Below, one piece after another: positions 12,723 through 24,919 of a DNA stretch of 64,000 bases. The notes under the pieces were generated by a model. The model searched no databases. It was given only the letters and a program-made list of their open reading frames with translations, and was not told the origin of the DNA. The stretch is from Epiperipatus broadwayi (Eukaryota > Onychophora > Udeonychophora > Euonychophora > Peripatidae), in the NCBI GenBank assembly GCA_028023455.1, contig JAQFVV010006709.1, positions 62,001 to 126,000 of the forward strand. The letters run 5' to 3'. Numbering within the stretch: position 1 is the stretch's first letter; each line of letters starts with the position of its first letter. A program made the translations under genes and the position numbers.

Positions 12723-14921
12723 ATGAAAGAATTTACAGGAGAAAAATCTTTTCAATGTAGTTTCAGTGATTTCAAGTCTGCACAGAAAGTAGATTTAATG
12801 ATGCATGAAAGAACACATACAGGAAAAAAATCGTTTAAATATGATTTGTATGGATATAGAACTGCATATAAAACTAAATTACTAATGCATAAAAAAACAC
12901 GTGGAGATGGAAAACCTTTTTTATGTATTTTTTGTGACTATAAGGCTGTAGGGAAAAAGCATTTAGAAATACATGAAAGAACGCATACAGGAGAAAAACC
13001 ATTTCACTGTAGTTTCTGTGAATTTAAGTCTGCACAGAAGGGAACTCTTAGAATGCATGAAAGAAAACATACAGGAGAGAAACCATTTCAATGTAGTTTA
13101 TGTGAATTCAAGACTGCATACAAAAGTAGCTTGGCAATACATGAAAGAACACATACCGGAGAAAAACCATTTCATTGTATTTTCTGTGATTATAAGGCTG
13201 CAGAGAAAAGCCATTTAGAAATACATGAAACATCACATACAGGAGAAAAAGCTTTTCAGTGTAATTTGTGTGAATATAAAACCGCACTTAAAAGTAATTT
13301 AACAATTCATAAAAGAAGACACACAGGAGAAAAACCTTTTCAGTGTAATTTGTGTGACTTCAAGTGTGCACAGAAGGTAGGTTTGATAATGCATGAAAGA
13401 ACACATACAGGAGAAAAACCATTCCAATGTGGTGCTTGTGAATTTGAGTGTGCACAGAAAGTAAGTTTAAGGATGCATGAAAGAACACATACAGGTGAAA
13501 AACCGTTCCAGTGTAGTTTGTGTGATTTCAGGTCTGCACAAAGAGTGGGCTTACGGATGCACGAAAGAACACATACAGGAGAGAAACCTTATCAATGTAG
13601 TTTATGTGGATATACTACTGCTCATAAAATTAGTTTAACACATCACGAAAGAATACATAACGGAGAAAAATATTTTCAATGTAGTGTGTGTGAATATAAA
13701 ACTGCAAGTAAAAGTAATTTAGCAATACATGAAAGAGCACATACAGGGAAAAAACCTTTTTTATGTAATTTTTGTGGATATAAGGCTGCAGGGAAGAAAC
13801 ATTTAGAAATACATGAAAGGACACATACTGGAGAAAAACCATTTCAATGTAGTTTGTGTGAATTTAAGTCTGCACAGGTGGGAACTATTAGAATCCATGA
13901 AAAAAAACATACAAAAGAAAAACCATTTCAGTGTAATTTGTGTGAATTCAGGACTGCATATAAAAGTAGTTTATCAATACATGGAAGAACACATACAGGG
14001 GAGAAACCTTTTCATTGTATTTTTTGTGATTATATGGCTGCAGAAAAAAGCCATTTAGAAATTCATGAAAGGACACATACAGGCGAAAAAACTTTTCAGT
14101 GTAGTATATGTGAATATAAGACCGCACTTAAAACCAATTTATCAATTCATGAAAGAACTCATACAGGTGAAAAACCTTTTCAGTGTAGTTTATGTGGATT
14201 TAAGTCTGCACAGAAGGGAACTCTTAGGATGCATGAAAGAAAACATACAGGAGAAAAGCCTTTTCGATGTAATTTCTGTGAATTCAAGACTGCATATAAG
14301 AGTAGTTTAGCAGTACATGAAAGAACCCATACAGGCGAAAAACCTCTTCATTGGAATTTTTATGAATATAAGATTGCAGAGAAAAGCCATTTAGACATAC
14401 ATGAAACAACACATAGAGAGAAAGTTTTTCAATGTAATTTGTGTGAATATAAGTCTGCACTTAAAAGTAATTTATTAATCCATGAAAGGAGACATACAGG
14501 AGAAAAACCTTTTCATTGTAGTTTGTGTGACTTCAAGTCTGCACAGAAGATAGGTTTAAATATTCATGAAAGAACACACACAGGAGAAAAGCCTTTTAAA
14601 TGTAGTTTATGTGACTTCAAGTCTGCACAAAAGGTAGGTTTAATGATACATGCGAGAAGTCATACAGGTGAAAAACCTTTTCAATGTAATTTATGTGAAT
14701 TCAAGTCTGCACAAAAGGTAAGTCTAATGATGCATGAAAGAACTCATACAGGAGAAAAACCTTTTCAATGTACTGTTTGTGAATTTAAGTCTGCACAGAA
14801 AGGAACTTTAAGGGTGCATGAGAGAAAGCATACAGGAGAAAAACCTTTTCGATGTAGTCTGTGTGAATTCAGGACTGCATATAAAAGTAGTTTAGCAATG
14901 CATGAAAGAATCCACAGTTGA
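12723..14921 (+). CDS. Polydactyl C2H2 zinc-finger protein, 26 fingers (locus 1)
   Basis: Single open frame of 732 codons made only of C2H2 fingers joined by TGEKPF-type linkers. I count 26 units of C-x2-C-x12-H-x3-H; units 1, 2 and 20 have lost zinc-binding cysteines, leaving 23 with all four ligands. Each finger has an aromatic residue two positions after the second cysteine (C-E-F-K-T-A or C-D-Y-K-A-A), the arrangement seen in CTCF-like fingers. Fingers 3-7 and 13-17 have the same order of helix types and 18-21 repeat four of them. Such proteins normally bind DNA in the nucleus; no KRAB, BTB, ZAD or SET domain is visible. The ATG at 12723 falls inside a degenerate finger created by a frameshift, so the true start is uncertain; upstream exons may exist, since a conserved acceptor-like site lies at 11903. 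The absence of stops over 2.2 kb argues for selection. Confidence 0.85.
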   Translation: MKEFTGEKSFQCSFSDFKSAQKVDLMMHERTHTGKKSFKYDLYGYRTAYKTKLLMHKKTRGDGKPFLCIFCDYKAVGKKHLEIHERTHTGEKPFHCSFCEFKSAQKGTLRMHERKHTGEKPFQCSLCEFKTAYKSSLAIHERTHTGEKPFHCIFCDYKAAEKSHLEIHETSHTGEKAFQCNLCEYKTALKSNLTIHKRRHTGEKPFQCNLCDFKCAQKVGLIMHERTHTGEKPFQCGACEFECAQKVSLRMHERTHTGEKPFQCSLCDFRSAQRVGLRMHERTHTGEKPYQCSLCGYTTAHKISLTHHERIHNGEKYFQCSVCEYKTASKSNLAIHERAHTGKKPFLCNFCGYKAAGKKHLEIHERTHTGEKPFQCSLCEFKSAQVGTIRIHEKKHTKEKPFQCNLCEFRTAYKSSLSIHGRTHTGEKPFHCIFCDYMAAEKSHLEIHERTHTGEKTFQCSICEYKTALKTNLSIHERTHTGEKPFQCSLCGFKSAQKGTLRMHERKHTGEKPFRCNFCEFKTAYKSSLAVHERTHTGEKPLHWNFYEYKIAEKSHLDIHETTHREKVFQCNLCEYKSALKSNLLIHERRHTGEKPFHCSLCDFKSAQKIGLNIHERTHTGEKPFKCSLCDFKSAQKVGLMIHARSHTGEKPFQCNLCEFKSAQKVSLMMHERTHTGEKPFQCTVCEFKSAQKGTLRVHERKHTGEKPFRCSLCEFRTAYKSSLAMHERIHS

Positions 14922-15560
14922 AAGTATTTTATATGGATATGATTGCACAAAGGGGGAGTTTAAGAGTGAAAGAAAACACTAGGGAAAAAATTTTCAAGGT
15001 AGTTTGAGTATAAGATGAATAATACTTGAAAGACAACGAAAAAAACAATGTATTTTGTGCACAAAAGGGCAGTTTAAAAAGATGAGAGGAACACATGCAG
15101 GAGAAAAGCCATTTTAGTGTCATGTTATTAAGATTGCAATTAAAAATCATTTATGAAAGAACACAAAACTTTTCAATGTAGTTGGTGTGACTATAAGACT
15201 GCATGAATAAAATCATACTGAAGAAAAAATCTTTATTGTAGATTGTATGATTATAAGAATGCAGATAAAGTGACACATGAAAGTTACACAGATGAAACAC
15301 CTTTCTAATATAGGTAGTTCATGTGAATTCAATACTACAAAAGAAAAAACATTTAAGAGAACATCAAGGAACACATAGAAGAAAAACGTATTCAATGTAT
15401 ATCATGTGAGTATCAAAGTGCAAGTAAATACATGAAAAAAACATGTAGAACAAGCATTTTTTACATTGGATTTAGAATATACATGTAATGCTAGGTTAAG
15501 AAGATATGAAAGAATTCATACAGGAAAAATATCTTTTCAATGCACTTCAAATAAAATGTA
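14922..15560 (+). pseudogene. Decayed zinc fingers 3' of locus 1
   Basis: After the stop, finger-like wording continues out of frame: GGAGAAAAGCCATTTTAG near 15100, TGGTGTGACTATAAGACTGC near 15185, TGTATGATTATAAGAATGC near 15245, and AAGAATTCATACAGG near 15510. Stops and indels interrupt every unit. With the 5' remnants this shows that the intact array is the surviving middle of a longer one. Confidence 0.7.
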
Positions 15561-17746
15561 AGATTTTAACAAAAAACGAACTAAACTGGAGAGGGAGGGT
15601 TTCTTTTTTTAAATAAATTGCATAAGATTGATTAAAGTAGTGATTTTTTGAAGGTGATACATTTGATTGGACAAAATGTGAGAATTATACAAAGTTTAGC
15701 AAAGAAGCCAACTGTCAGCTGAAAAACTTTAAATTGAATATACAAATTTTAGCAATCTTAATGGGTTTTTTTCAATTTTTGTCTGTTTATACTATATGGT
15801 ATATTGAAACAATCGATTATGACAATGGTATGATAAAATATTGGTGCTTAACAAAAGTAGTATACTGAAATGTTATTAATAGCTGTAAATTATAATCACA
15901 GGTTTGCATTATTGGCTTTTAATTTAACCAACAATAACAAGGTGACCAATGGTGTTATGATTTTAAGATAAATTATAAGCTTATTGAAAAGAAATTTCAG
16001 TATTACATGATCTCGATTCAAAATAGTCGTGCCAAGTGGATGGGCTTGATTTGCATTATATATGCATGCAGATTTTAATTTAAACTTGGCAGAGAATAAA
16101 TAAATTTATTTAAATCTACTAAACATAATGTACAAATCAAAATTCACTTCGACAATCAATATCATTTCATATCAAAGGATGTCTTTGTGAGATCCTTTAA
16201 TGTCAAAGAAAGTTGGTTGTTGAAGTGAATATGTGAAGAATGTTTTGTATATATATAGTGTTTTGTATATATATATATAGTGTTTTGTATATATATATAT
16301 AGGGTGTTTTGTATATATATATATATATTGTGAGAGTACATAAATTTCTCACATATAGATTATGATAATACATAAACTTTTCCATATGTATACATGATTA
16401 GTAGATACATTTTTTTTTACTATATATATAAATTAAATAAATACTTGTTTTAATAAAATTAAAACATTAAGATGATAATTTTTTTATTCATTTATCTAAA
16501 ATAATGGTTTAAATGAATTATTTTTACTAACCAAGACGTAAACATGGAAACAACCGTAGGTTAGTGTCATATCCTAGCAACTAAACACAAAGGAAATGAA
16601 TTTTAGAATCTATATAATTAAAATATGAAATGGTGAAAAGCATATAGTATGTTCAATACATGATACCCGAAATTGATTCTGTTATAAAAACTGGATGAAA
16701 TAATTTAAAAATTAATCCTATCTTTTTTCAATGTACTACTATGCTTAATCATTTTGCTGTGTTCAAAATCAGAACATACTATAAGATGGATCAATAGTTT
16801 GAACGAACTTTCTTATTGATATAAAGTTTTTCATTATAAAAAACTTGTGTCACTCAATAAAGAGTAAATAAATTACTCTTAATTATTATTAATCATAATT
16901 TCAGAATGAAATTATATCTATTTTTCATTTATTAATTAAATAAACTCAAGATCATTCTAAACCAGTATTTTAAGAAGACAAATTTAATAAAAAAAAAAAA
17001 GATTCATATATTAAATTAAATATTTTAAGAAGATAAAAAAAATATGAATACATCATGGGTAAACACCACTTGTCATAGGATTAAATGCTATTGTTTTAGG
17101 TGAAATTAATGTAATTATTTATTCCTACTAAATGCCTAAAGCATCTATATGATTCAAAATGAATTTTCAATTGGCAGTGAAATAATCTGGAGAAGTAGAT
17201 GTCAACTTTACACAATAGGAGGGATCCTAAATAACAATATTCTGATTGCCTCTTTGATGGTTGATGACCGAAGAATATAGAATTTTATCATTAGGGAACA
17301 TTCTGAATCTCGTCGTGAAAAGGAATATGACAATTCCATCGAACTTAATACATTTTATAATATTTTTGTGCTATATGCTTTTGATATCTAACGTTGGAAT
17401 ATTCCATTCAAGAAAATTAATAGATGAGGAGGAATTTAAAGATTATTGATTGATTCAAACATTTAATTTTATGTAATAAAATTTAGGTCTTCCCATTTTT
17501 TGTTTTTGTAAAAGCAATATTGACAGGTAAATTTTAAACAAATTCAATATGAAGATATTTTATTATCTTTTATATTGAACTTATTCATGACAGAAAAGAG
17601 CTTGTTTATTACTAACTGAACAACTTGATAATATTTGTTTATTATTCTTGTGTGTACAATTAACATTCTTGAATGAAAGGGTATTTATAAATTGGAATTC
17701 CCATGCAAGGATTGTATAATCTAAATCATCATTGATATATATATAT
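15561..17746. other. Non-coding spacer after locus 1
   Basis: AT-rich with no convincing gene. An AATAAA at about 15611 could serve as a polyadenylation signal for locus 1. Holds the minisatellite at 16237-16330. A 62-codon frame at 17261-17449 resembles no family I know. Confidence 0.5.
16237..16330. repeat. TA-rich minisatellite
   Basis: Four tandem units of about 20-26 bases, each AGTGTTTTGTATATATATAT with variable TA length; the third junction reads AGGGTGTTTTG. Confidence 0.85.
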
Positions 17747-19875
17747 TGTAATGATATATAAATATGTCGTTACATTAATTTAAAATAAAAACTTAATAAA
17801 AGTTCGCAAATAAAAGTAAAAAACTAAACGCTAAAATTAAAATATTGTTAAACGTATATATTCGCACAGATGCTAAACTTTAAAAATATTTTTTTCATAA
17901 ACAAAAAAAAAAAAAAGTATTTGAACGTATTTTTTTAAATAAAAAAATACAAGGTTGAAATATAAAAATATTTTAATAAAAAAAATAACGTAAGTTAAAG
18001 TAAAAACAGGTATTAATTAATTCCTGTAATCTGTAAATGGAAATGATGTTTATTAATTATCTAAAAGCTGTGTAATTAAAAAGTCAGATGAAAAGTTAGA
18101 TAAGAGAAGAAAGAAATTTTAGCTTGACCAATGGAAGCACTAAGCCTTGGCTCGGACCCTAACGAAAGTGATGGATTAGTGACGTTTTGTTCATTGAATC
18201 CTTGTGGATAATATAAAAAGGGAAATACAGTTTTTTCCGACAGTTCCAGCATTGTGTGTTTGAGAGATGTGGTATGACGCACATACCACACTCTCTATAA
18301 CAAAAAAAAAAAATGAAAAGACTGTGATACCTTGAACCAGCTATTGCCATCTCCAGAACATTACCTTCCAACGGAGGCGTCGCGGGAATTGAAAGCAGAG
18401 GCCTGGACTCTTATACCATAAGCTATATAAAATGAACAATTGTTAAAATCAATCAAGAACTTTCGTCAAGTTTTACAAATTGATAAACAAGCCAACTGAA
18501 ATGTTAAAACGGACTCTTATCTGACTTTTGTAAGTTTTTAAATCAAATTAATAATGTTTAATTTTATATGTTTTCCGATTGATAAACATCATTTCAATTT
18601 TTATTTTTTTTTTTCCTTATTGTAAAGATTAGTTAAATGTATGAAATTTAAGTTGTTTATAGACGCTTGCATGGATTCGTTTGCGGTTAATTATATTTTG
18701 GTTTTCATATTTGATCAAAATATATAGACATTCGATAAATAATGATACCTTACGGTGAGTATCTAAACGTATTTATTCGGATGTCTTTTAAGTTATTGGT
18801 GACAACGCAAGTATCTTATGGTGAATACTATTGGGTTACTTATAAGTTTCCCTCTGCGATTGTCGGTATCAATAATTTTGTATTTTGATTGTTTATGTTT
18901 ATTTTGAAATGTTTTTGACTGTGGAATCTATGTAATCGATCTATACCCAACATTTTTAAACAAATCTGTGCAAACGTATTTAAATGTTAAAATTAAGTCG
19001 GGCGTGAATGGCTATATAGTTTGTAAAGTTATATTAAGGGAGGGTAATCTTAGGTTATTCATTTCGTAGTTGAATTGGTTCAATGGATTGGATATATTTG
19101 TGTAATTAGTAGATGTAGTATGAGGTCCGCTACGGGCAGGATTATAGATATACGCCACACACCCTCTGTTTGCCTATGGATGGGTTTGTAAGTCGGCAGA
19201 AGACTGCAGTCCATTCCTATGGAGTTTTTTGTTTATTGATCTACTTGCCAACAGATGTCACATTCCTGTTGGTGGAGAGTCAATCTCTTCTCTATTTCTA
19301 CTTATTGTTCAGATGTACATTCCTGACAATATAGTATTTTGTGTTGTCGTATCATGCTACATTGAATACATGAATGTATCAGATGGATTGGTGCCAGTTG
19401 ATTGCGAAATTTGTTGCCTAAGGTTAAATCAGGGAAGAATATTTTCTTTTCAAATGCAGACCTATGTAGTCCATTCATACTCGACCCTCTAAATAAATAG
19501 TAAACTCATTATTTGCAATCTACTTAAATTTAGAATTAAAGCTCAATATAAAATTATAAACGTTAAATTTGTTCCTCAAAATTTAAATATTATTTTATAT
19601 GTGCGTAAATAGATATTTTTGTGTGTTAATTTCTGGCAGTGGCTTTTGTTCTTTTATATTTAAGATATAAAATTTATATTTTATTATCTCTGCTGCTCCA
19701 ATGAGCTAGTGACTTGGGCTAACAATCTGAATATTTAAATAAAGTGGAATCTTATCGGCGCGTATCTGCCTACTCTATAAATTTTTCTAGGCTCAAATGC
19801 CTAGATGGCGCCCTTGTAGAGCAGATATTGTGTTTGCAATTAGATTCGATCTTCACTTTCATTTCGATCGTTACA
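17747..19875 (+). mobile_element. Solo-LTR-like element, copy 2 (2129 bp)
   Basis: Starts TGTAATG and ends GATCGTTACA within a TA run, so any target duplication cannot be read. The first 28 bases form an inverted repeat, TGTAATG-N14-CGTTACA. Internally it has a CCAAT box at 18128, a TATA-like ATATAAAAAG at 18211, an AATAAA-rich middle and a 3' block with CTAGGCTCAAATGCCTAG. The layout (promoter in the first quarter, terminal TG..CA, no ORF, no primer site or polypurine tract inside) fits a solo LTR left by recombination of a Ty3/Gypsy-type element. Small antisense frames within it also appear in copy 3, simply because the sequences are homologous. Confidence 0.8.
18128..18220 (+). promoter_or_regulatory. 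LTR core promoter (CCAAT and TATA)
   Basis: CCAAT within GCTTGACCAATGGAAGC and, about 80 bases downstream, GGATAATATAAAAAG. Both elements and the spacing are kept in copy 3, while neighbouring sequence varies. Inferred RNA polymerase II promoter of the LTR. Confidence 0.55.
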
Positions 19876-20589
19876 ATATATATATATAATGTTAAAATGA
19901 AATTTAGTTAGTTTGTATGATTATAATTTTTTTTTTAAAAAAATTATAAAATTGCATTTCCTATTTTATAAATTATTAAAATGTGTTCGTGTTATGATAT
20001 ATATCTACTATGGGAAGGTTGTATTTAATTTGATGTCATAAATAGTACAAATGTATGCAAACAAGTATAATAATATATATTTTTTCCCCTTGTTATCTGA
20101 AATTCAGTTAAATTGTTATTTGTTAATAAACATGTTAAATTTTATTCTAATCTCAATGAATTCTCTGATTTATTTGAATTATTTATTTATTTTTCGAATT
20201 AAAATAATATTGAATGTGCACAGCCATACATATATATCACATTAACTTAAAATTCTGATATCTGATTGAAGTTATTTTCAAAATTTCATAGATTATATTA
20301 ATTAATATTATGATTGTAGTACATTGATGGTAACCCCTGAAGAGAGTTAATTGTAAAATCTACACTGAGTTCGAATTCTGAGCCTAACGGAACAATCAAC
20401 AATGGTGAAGATTGGATGAATTAATCTAGGTTATGTCTGTATTAGATAGGTTAATATTAAATTATCTTGTTTAAGATGGATTCAATTTTGGATTGAGATA
20501 AGATCCATAGCATCCTATATGAAGACCCTACATCTGATTATTGTTAGATGTGATCACCCTGATTTCCTGGAGGGAATCGGTACCATTAC
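19876..20589. other. AT-rich spacer with a possible LTR end
   Basis: No gene. The last part (about 20330-20589) is richer in GC and ends GGAATCGGTACCATTACA before a TA run, resembling an LTR 3' end; a TGAGTTCGAATTC near 20370 looks like a weak B box. No matching 5' end was found. Confidence 0.35.
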
Positions 20590-20599
20590 AATATATATA

Positions 20600-20720
20600 A
20601 TAAAAAACACAATTACCTTTCTATAAAGCTGCTTTAATATTTCAACCAGCAGACTGGCCTTCATCAGAAAGCACAGCAAAATGGCTATTTACAGAATTTA
20701 AACACTAAAATATTACAAAC
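20600..20720. mobile_element. Possible Penelope-like element terminal sequence
   Basis: GCTTTAATATTTCAACCAGC followed by AGACTGGCCTTCATCAG has the wording of the terminal repeats of many PLEs (a short inverted motif around ACCAG/CTGG and a TTCATCAG tail). No coding sequence is attached. Tentative. Confidence 0.3.
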
Positions 20721-23700
20721 AGTTACATATCAGATAACAAAACTAATTCCTATAAGTTAAAAATCTTTACAAAACTTTGTATAAAAAAAATACAAAAAAA
20801 CTCTTTCACAAAAAACTTTTCTTAAAAAACTAAAACCATATATATCAAAAAACCATAAAAATATATTATTATATATTATAACCAGTTGGGTTACATAACA
20901 CAATAATATAGTGCGTGTGCATAAATATATGTAAAGTTGAAAGGAAAAGTAGAAATAAACATAGACAAAAATTGTAGTAGATGTCTACATTCATTGAAAT
21001 AAAAATAAATAAATAATAACTCTGATTTAAAATATTGTTTTATAAATTTAACTTTTAAAAGATCTGAATAAATATAAATATTGTATTATTCTGATTTTAA
21101 AATTTAAAAACAAGTATGGTATTTTTGAAATCTTAATTAATTTGTAAAATTTTTATTATCTAAGTGAAAATATATATCACACTGACAAAAATTTCAGGCT
21201 TGTTTTCAAAAGGGATTAGAGAGACAAAAATAAATGTTTTCAATCAATGTGTTGTTATCACCTCAGATTATTCGATAAAAGGGCTGATAAAAATATTAGC
21301 TGTAGTCTGGATAGTAGTTTTTGTAAGAACGGGTCAGCTGCAAAGTTGGTTACAATATTTTGTTAGAGTTTGCAGCAGTTGTTTTTAGCTGACCAGAGAG
21401 TTGCAGAATAGCTACCATGAACTGATATAGATGAAGATAGGACAATAGATTCAGGAACTGCTACTATTTTCCTTCTCAGGAGTTTGCATTCACATGGTGA
21501 AAAATGACCCACTTTGTGCTGAAAGTCATAGCCTTAAATTTGGAGAGGACAGTTGCTTGCCTAAAATCTATCAAACCAAGACAGCTGTTTGCCTGGAATA
21601 CTAGACAGAAAGAGACCAACATTTTGCATGGATTATATTTTTCCTGATGATGACAATCAGTAAAACCAAACTTACCAAGAAAAATCTTCCAGCTTGCCCA
21701 GGAACTCCAGCTTGCTGAAGAAGTAATTATATATATATATGCTGATGTATCTAAAGGCAGAGAAGCACAGATAAACATATATACAACTGTTGGGGAGTAG
21801 AGTTATATATATGATAATGAAATTTTAAATTTTTTTAGTAAAATGACATTTTGAAAGTGATGCATGAATTTGTACTTTTCATGTTTGTGATGGTGTATAG
21901 TTGATCAGGGCTGCTGGGATGTGGTGTGTTCATGATACTCCGAAGTATAGGCTCAGCATTATCCAGACCTAGATGATTGAGCTCCTAGAATAGTCCAGCA
22001 ACATGTATTGGCTTCATGATTGGGCCATGGTCTCAAGGATAGACCTCATGTATAGGTCCCTAAGACTCATAGGAGATGAGCAGGGCTGGCTCAGTGCCTG
22101 ATTTTTTTCTCTGGATACTCCTCATGGATGATCTCTAGGTACAAGAGAGGTAGTGCTTAAAGATTAGGTATTTTCTCACAATATAATGGGGCATTGTGTA
22201 TTGATAGTCCATGTTTGTCTATCTACTTATCATGGCATGGGGAGCTGCAGTTCATGTATTCACTTTTCCTATCTCACCTTGCCTACTTCATCAGCATTAA
22301 CTAATCAAGCAGAATGACATTTTGAAATTTATATTTTTTGAGTCTATAAAACGATGTTATCTTTTGTTTATTAAAAAGAAAAGACATTTTAAAAGTGAAG
22401 CAAACGAGCAAATAATTTTGCCTGTATTTAAAAAATTAAAAAAAAAGTAAAGAATCGATGTTTCTATAATTTAAATTTTAAAAAATGTTGAATCAACAAG
22501 TATACCTGTCAAAAATTGACTATACTTTTTTTTAAGGGAAAAAAAAGGAACTTATAAACTGATAAATAATTTTAAATTATATCTATATTTTGTTTATAAA
22601 CAGGTATATGTGTGAAAATTATGTATCTTTTCCAAATGGAGTCAATTAGGAAAATCTAACTTTATTATTGTAACAAATTAAAATAACTTTTTGTCAGTGT
22701 GCGAATACATGCACACACACATGTAAATTTTTAGACATTTATAGTATTTTTTTATATATTATTTTATATCACGATTGTAATATGTTAATTTTACTGCATA
22801 TTTATGTGTGCGTCATATATGTCAATGCTTGTCAAATGGGACATATATGCAAATTTTAATCATTTTTTGTTATTGAATATTAATTGTATATTATAAATCG
22901 TGTATCTGTGCGCATATATATATAAACCATAGTAATGACTTGATTTGTATATTGTAATTTTGTAAATCATAAGTGTGATATTTTTTTCTATTATGTAGTA
23001 ATCAAAATCAGAAGGCTTAATTGATATATGAAGAGCCATAATGCCATTTTTTTATTGTTATTAATAAACTTATTTAATTGTTAAAAATTGTTTCCATCAT
23101 CTCTTGGTCACAAACAGTAATAGAGCTTATGTTCTCTGAACTAGATTTGAGCACGGGATGAATATATAAATACGGATGTGTATTTAGTGCTTTTGGAGCA
23201 TCCAGTGATGATCAATCATCATCATCTTGGTTGGCACATAAGATTATATTCTTTAAAGCCCATGCACTATCTTTTAGTTTAGCCTTATTAGGAGTTAAGT
23301 TTATAGTTGGTCAGTACAAATGGCTTGAGCATTGATGATCAGCATGTTTTAATGTTCCAGCATTATTGTTTGATTATTGTGTATTCTAATGGATTAATAC
23401 TTAAATGGTGCATCCAAGTTGTGTTTAAATAATTGCCCAAGCTGGCAAAGGCTCAATTGCAGAAGACCCATTTTCAATCCAGTCACAAGATTGACTGTTG
23501 ATTTATTGTACAGATTTTGATATATTTTGATTTTGATCATTCTTGATGATGAATGGTTTCTTTTGATATTTATTTACTTATAATGCTGGTTGATGGTTAT
23601 GCCTTTAGTTGTTCTTCTGATCTCTCAGAGATTCTCTAATCTCATGCTCTTATAAAATACTAGTATAACATTACTTATATATTTTTTTATTATTAAACAT

Positions 23701-23837
23701 TACTTTAATCATTAATTTGATATTTCATTATGTTGTTGACTTGGGAGTGATGATGATTTTGCCATCACCCCAGGTTCTCCTCGTTACCCATCCCATTACA
23801 ATATGTACACACCAAAAAAACTATATATATATATATT
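20721..23837. other. Non-coding, no gene recognised
   Basis: Mostly AT-rich. The stretch 21400-22300 is less AT-rich and carries unclassified words such as GGGCTGCTGGGATGTGG, possibly an old repeat. The segment ending CATCCCATTACAATATG at about 23800 has an LTR-like end but no partner. No RNA gene seen. Confidence 0.5.
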
Positions 23838-24762
23838 ATTGAATATTTATAAATACAATAATCAGATATATTTTAAAAATTTTATCCACTTTGTAGAGCT
23901 TTCGACTATCTTGTAGTCTTTGTCAACTAACACTTTGAAAGGCTAACCTTCCCACAACTCCATGATCTTAACGTTTGCTACCTGCCTGTTAATTAAGTCA
24001 TGTTTGAAGTCTTTCTTATTTAGAAATTTTGCAAATATTTATCGGATAAAGGCAAAAATATTGAAATATATTCGAATGAATTGTTAAATGTTGGTTACAA
24101 TTATAATCATATATATAATGTTATCAAAGATTTTAATACGAGATATAAGAATAAAATTTTAATAATAATATTGATCCTCCTGCTAATAAAAAAATATGGA
24201 TATCAATACCATACATTTCGAATGATCAAGTAAATTTTATAAGGAAGATTTATAAAGGTTTATGTGATATCGCATTACACACCTCGTACATTAAACAAAT
24301 TAAGTAATAATTCTAAAGATTTTGTATCATTTATAAATGGATATGTAGGTGTGGTAGTGGATATATAGGTGGAAAAAAGAACTAAAGAGCACTTGCTGTT
24401 GTTAAAAAGAGTTCAGAAATCGAATCAAAATTGCAAAGTAGATAATAATGTTTCAGCATCCGTTTTTCATGACCATAATAATTCATGTATTTATGGTTTT
24501 AACTTCAATTACAACAATGTTAAAATATTGCAAATTGAAAATAATAACAAAAGAAAAATAAAAAAAGCTATGCTGATATACAAATACAAACATGACTTAA
24601 TTAACAAGCAGGCAGCAAACGTTAAGATCACAGAATTGTGGGAAGGTTAGCCTTTCAAAGTGGTAGTTGACAAAGACTACAAGGATAATAGTTGAAAGCG
24701 CTACTAAGTGGATAAAATTTTTAAAATATAAGCTGATTACTATATTCATAAATATTCAATTA
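23838..24762 (+). mobile_element. Penelope-like element fragment enclosed by an inverted repeat
   Basis: The two ends, 23838-24005 and 24588-24762, are about 170 bases each and are reverse complements with scattered mismatches. The right arm holds the last 20 codons of the reading frame and its 3' flank; the left arm is an inverted copy of exactly that. Between them lies the C-terminal part of a PLE protein on the plus strand. PLEs are known to carry terminal repeats in direct or inverted arrangement, and the 5' copy joined head-on to a truncated body fits that habit. The element is truncated and frameshifted, so it cannot move by itself. Confidence 0.75.
24010..24650 (+). pseudogene. Penelope-like RT C-terminus with GIY-YIG endonuclease, frameshifted
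   Basis: From about 24090 the plus strand reads GYNYNHIYNVI, then W-I-S-I-P-Y-I-S and FIRKIYKGL, matching the PLE thumb and linker (x-L-P-Y-V, then I-x-K-x-L/F). From 24345 it reads C-R-C-G-S-G-Y-I-G-G, the YIG half of a GIY-YIG nuclease, followed after a one-base shift by KRTKEHL (24369 on), SVFHDHN, VKILQIENNNKRKIKKAMLIYK and DLINKQ, the usual order of the arginine/histidine box, catalytic glutamate helix and C-terminal helix. Frames are broken near 24180, 24305 and 24360. The nuclease would nick target DNA for priming. Confidence 0.75.
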
Positions 24763-24919
24763 TATAGTTATGTATATTGCTTTGAAGAAGTACAGACATC
24801 GAATTATAATATTACATATATATATTATATATGTATTTTACTACATACATATATATCTTATACAAATATATCTTTTATATATATTTCCTTTCGTGCTAGT
24901 CCATCTATAAAATAATTCC

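Noticed and set aside
13630-13842. Antisense and alternative-frame ORFs across the zinc-finger arrays
   Set aside because: They recur with the 84-base finger period and are shadows of the fingers in other frames.
18076-18291. Antisense frame in solo LTR copy 2, similar to 40194-40391
   Set aside because: The similarity follows from homology of the two LTR copies; the frame overlaps the promoter region, differs in length and is absent from copy 1.
20330-23800. Additional solo LTRs ending in CCATTACA at about 20586 and CCCATTACA at about 23798
   Set aside because: The ends resemble LTR 3' termini, but no matching 5' start or internal homology to the three clear copies was found.
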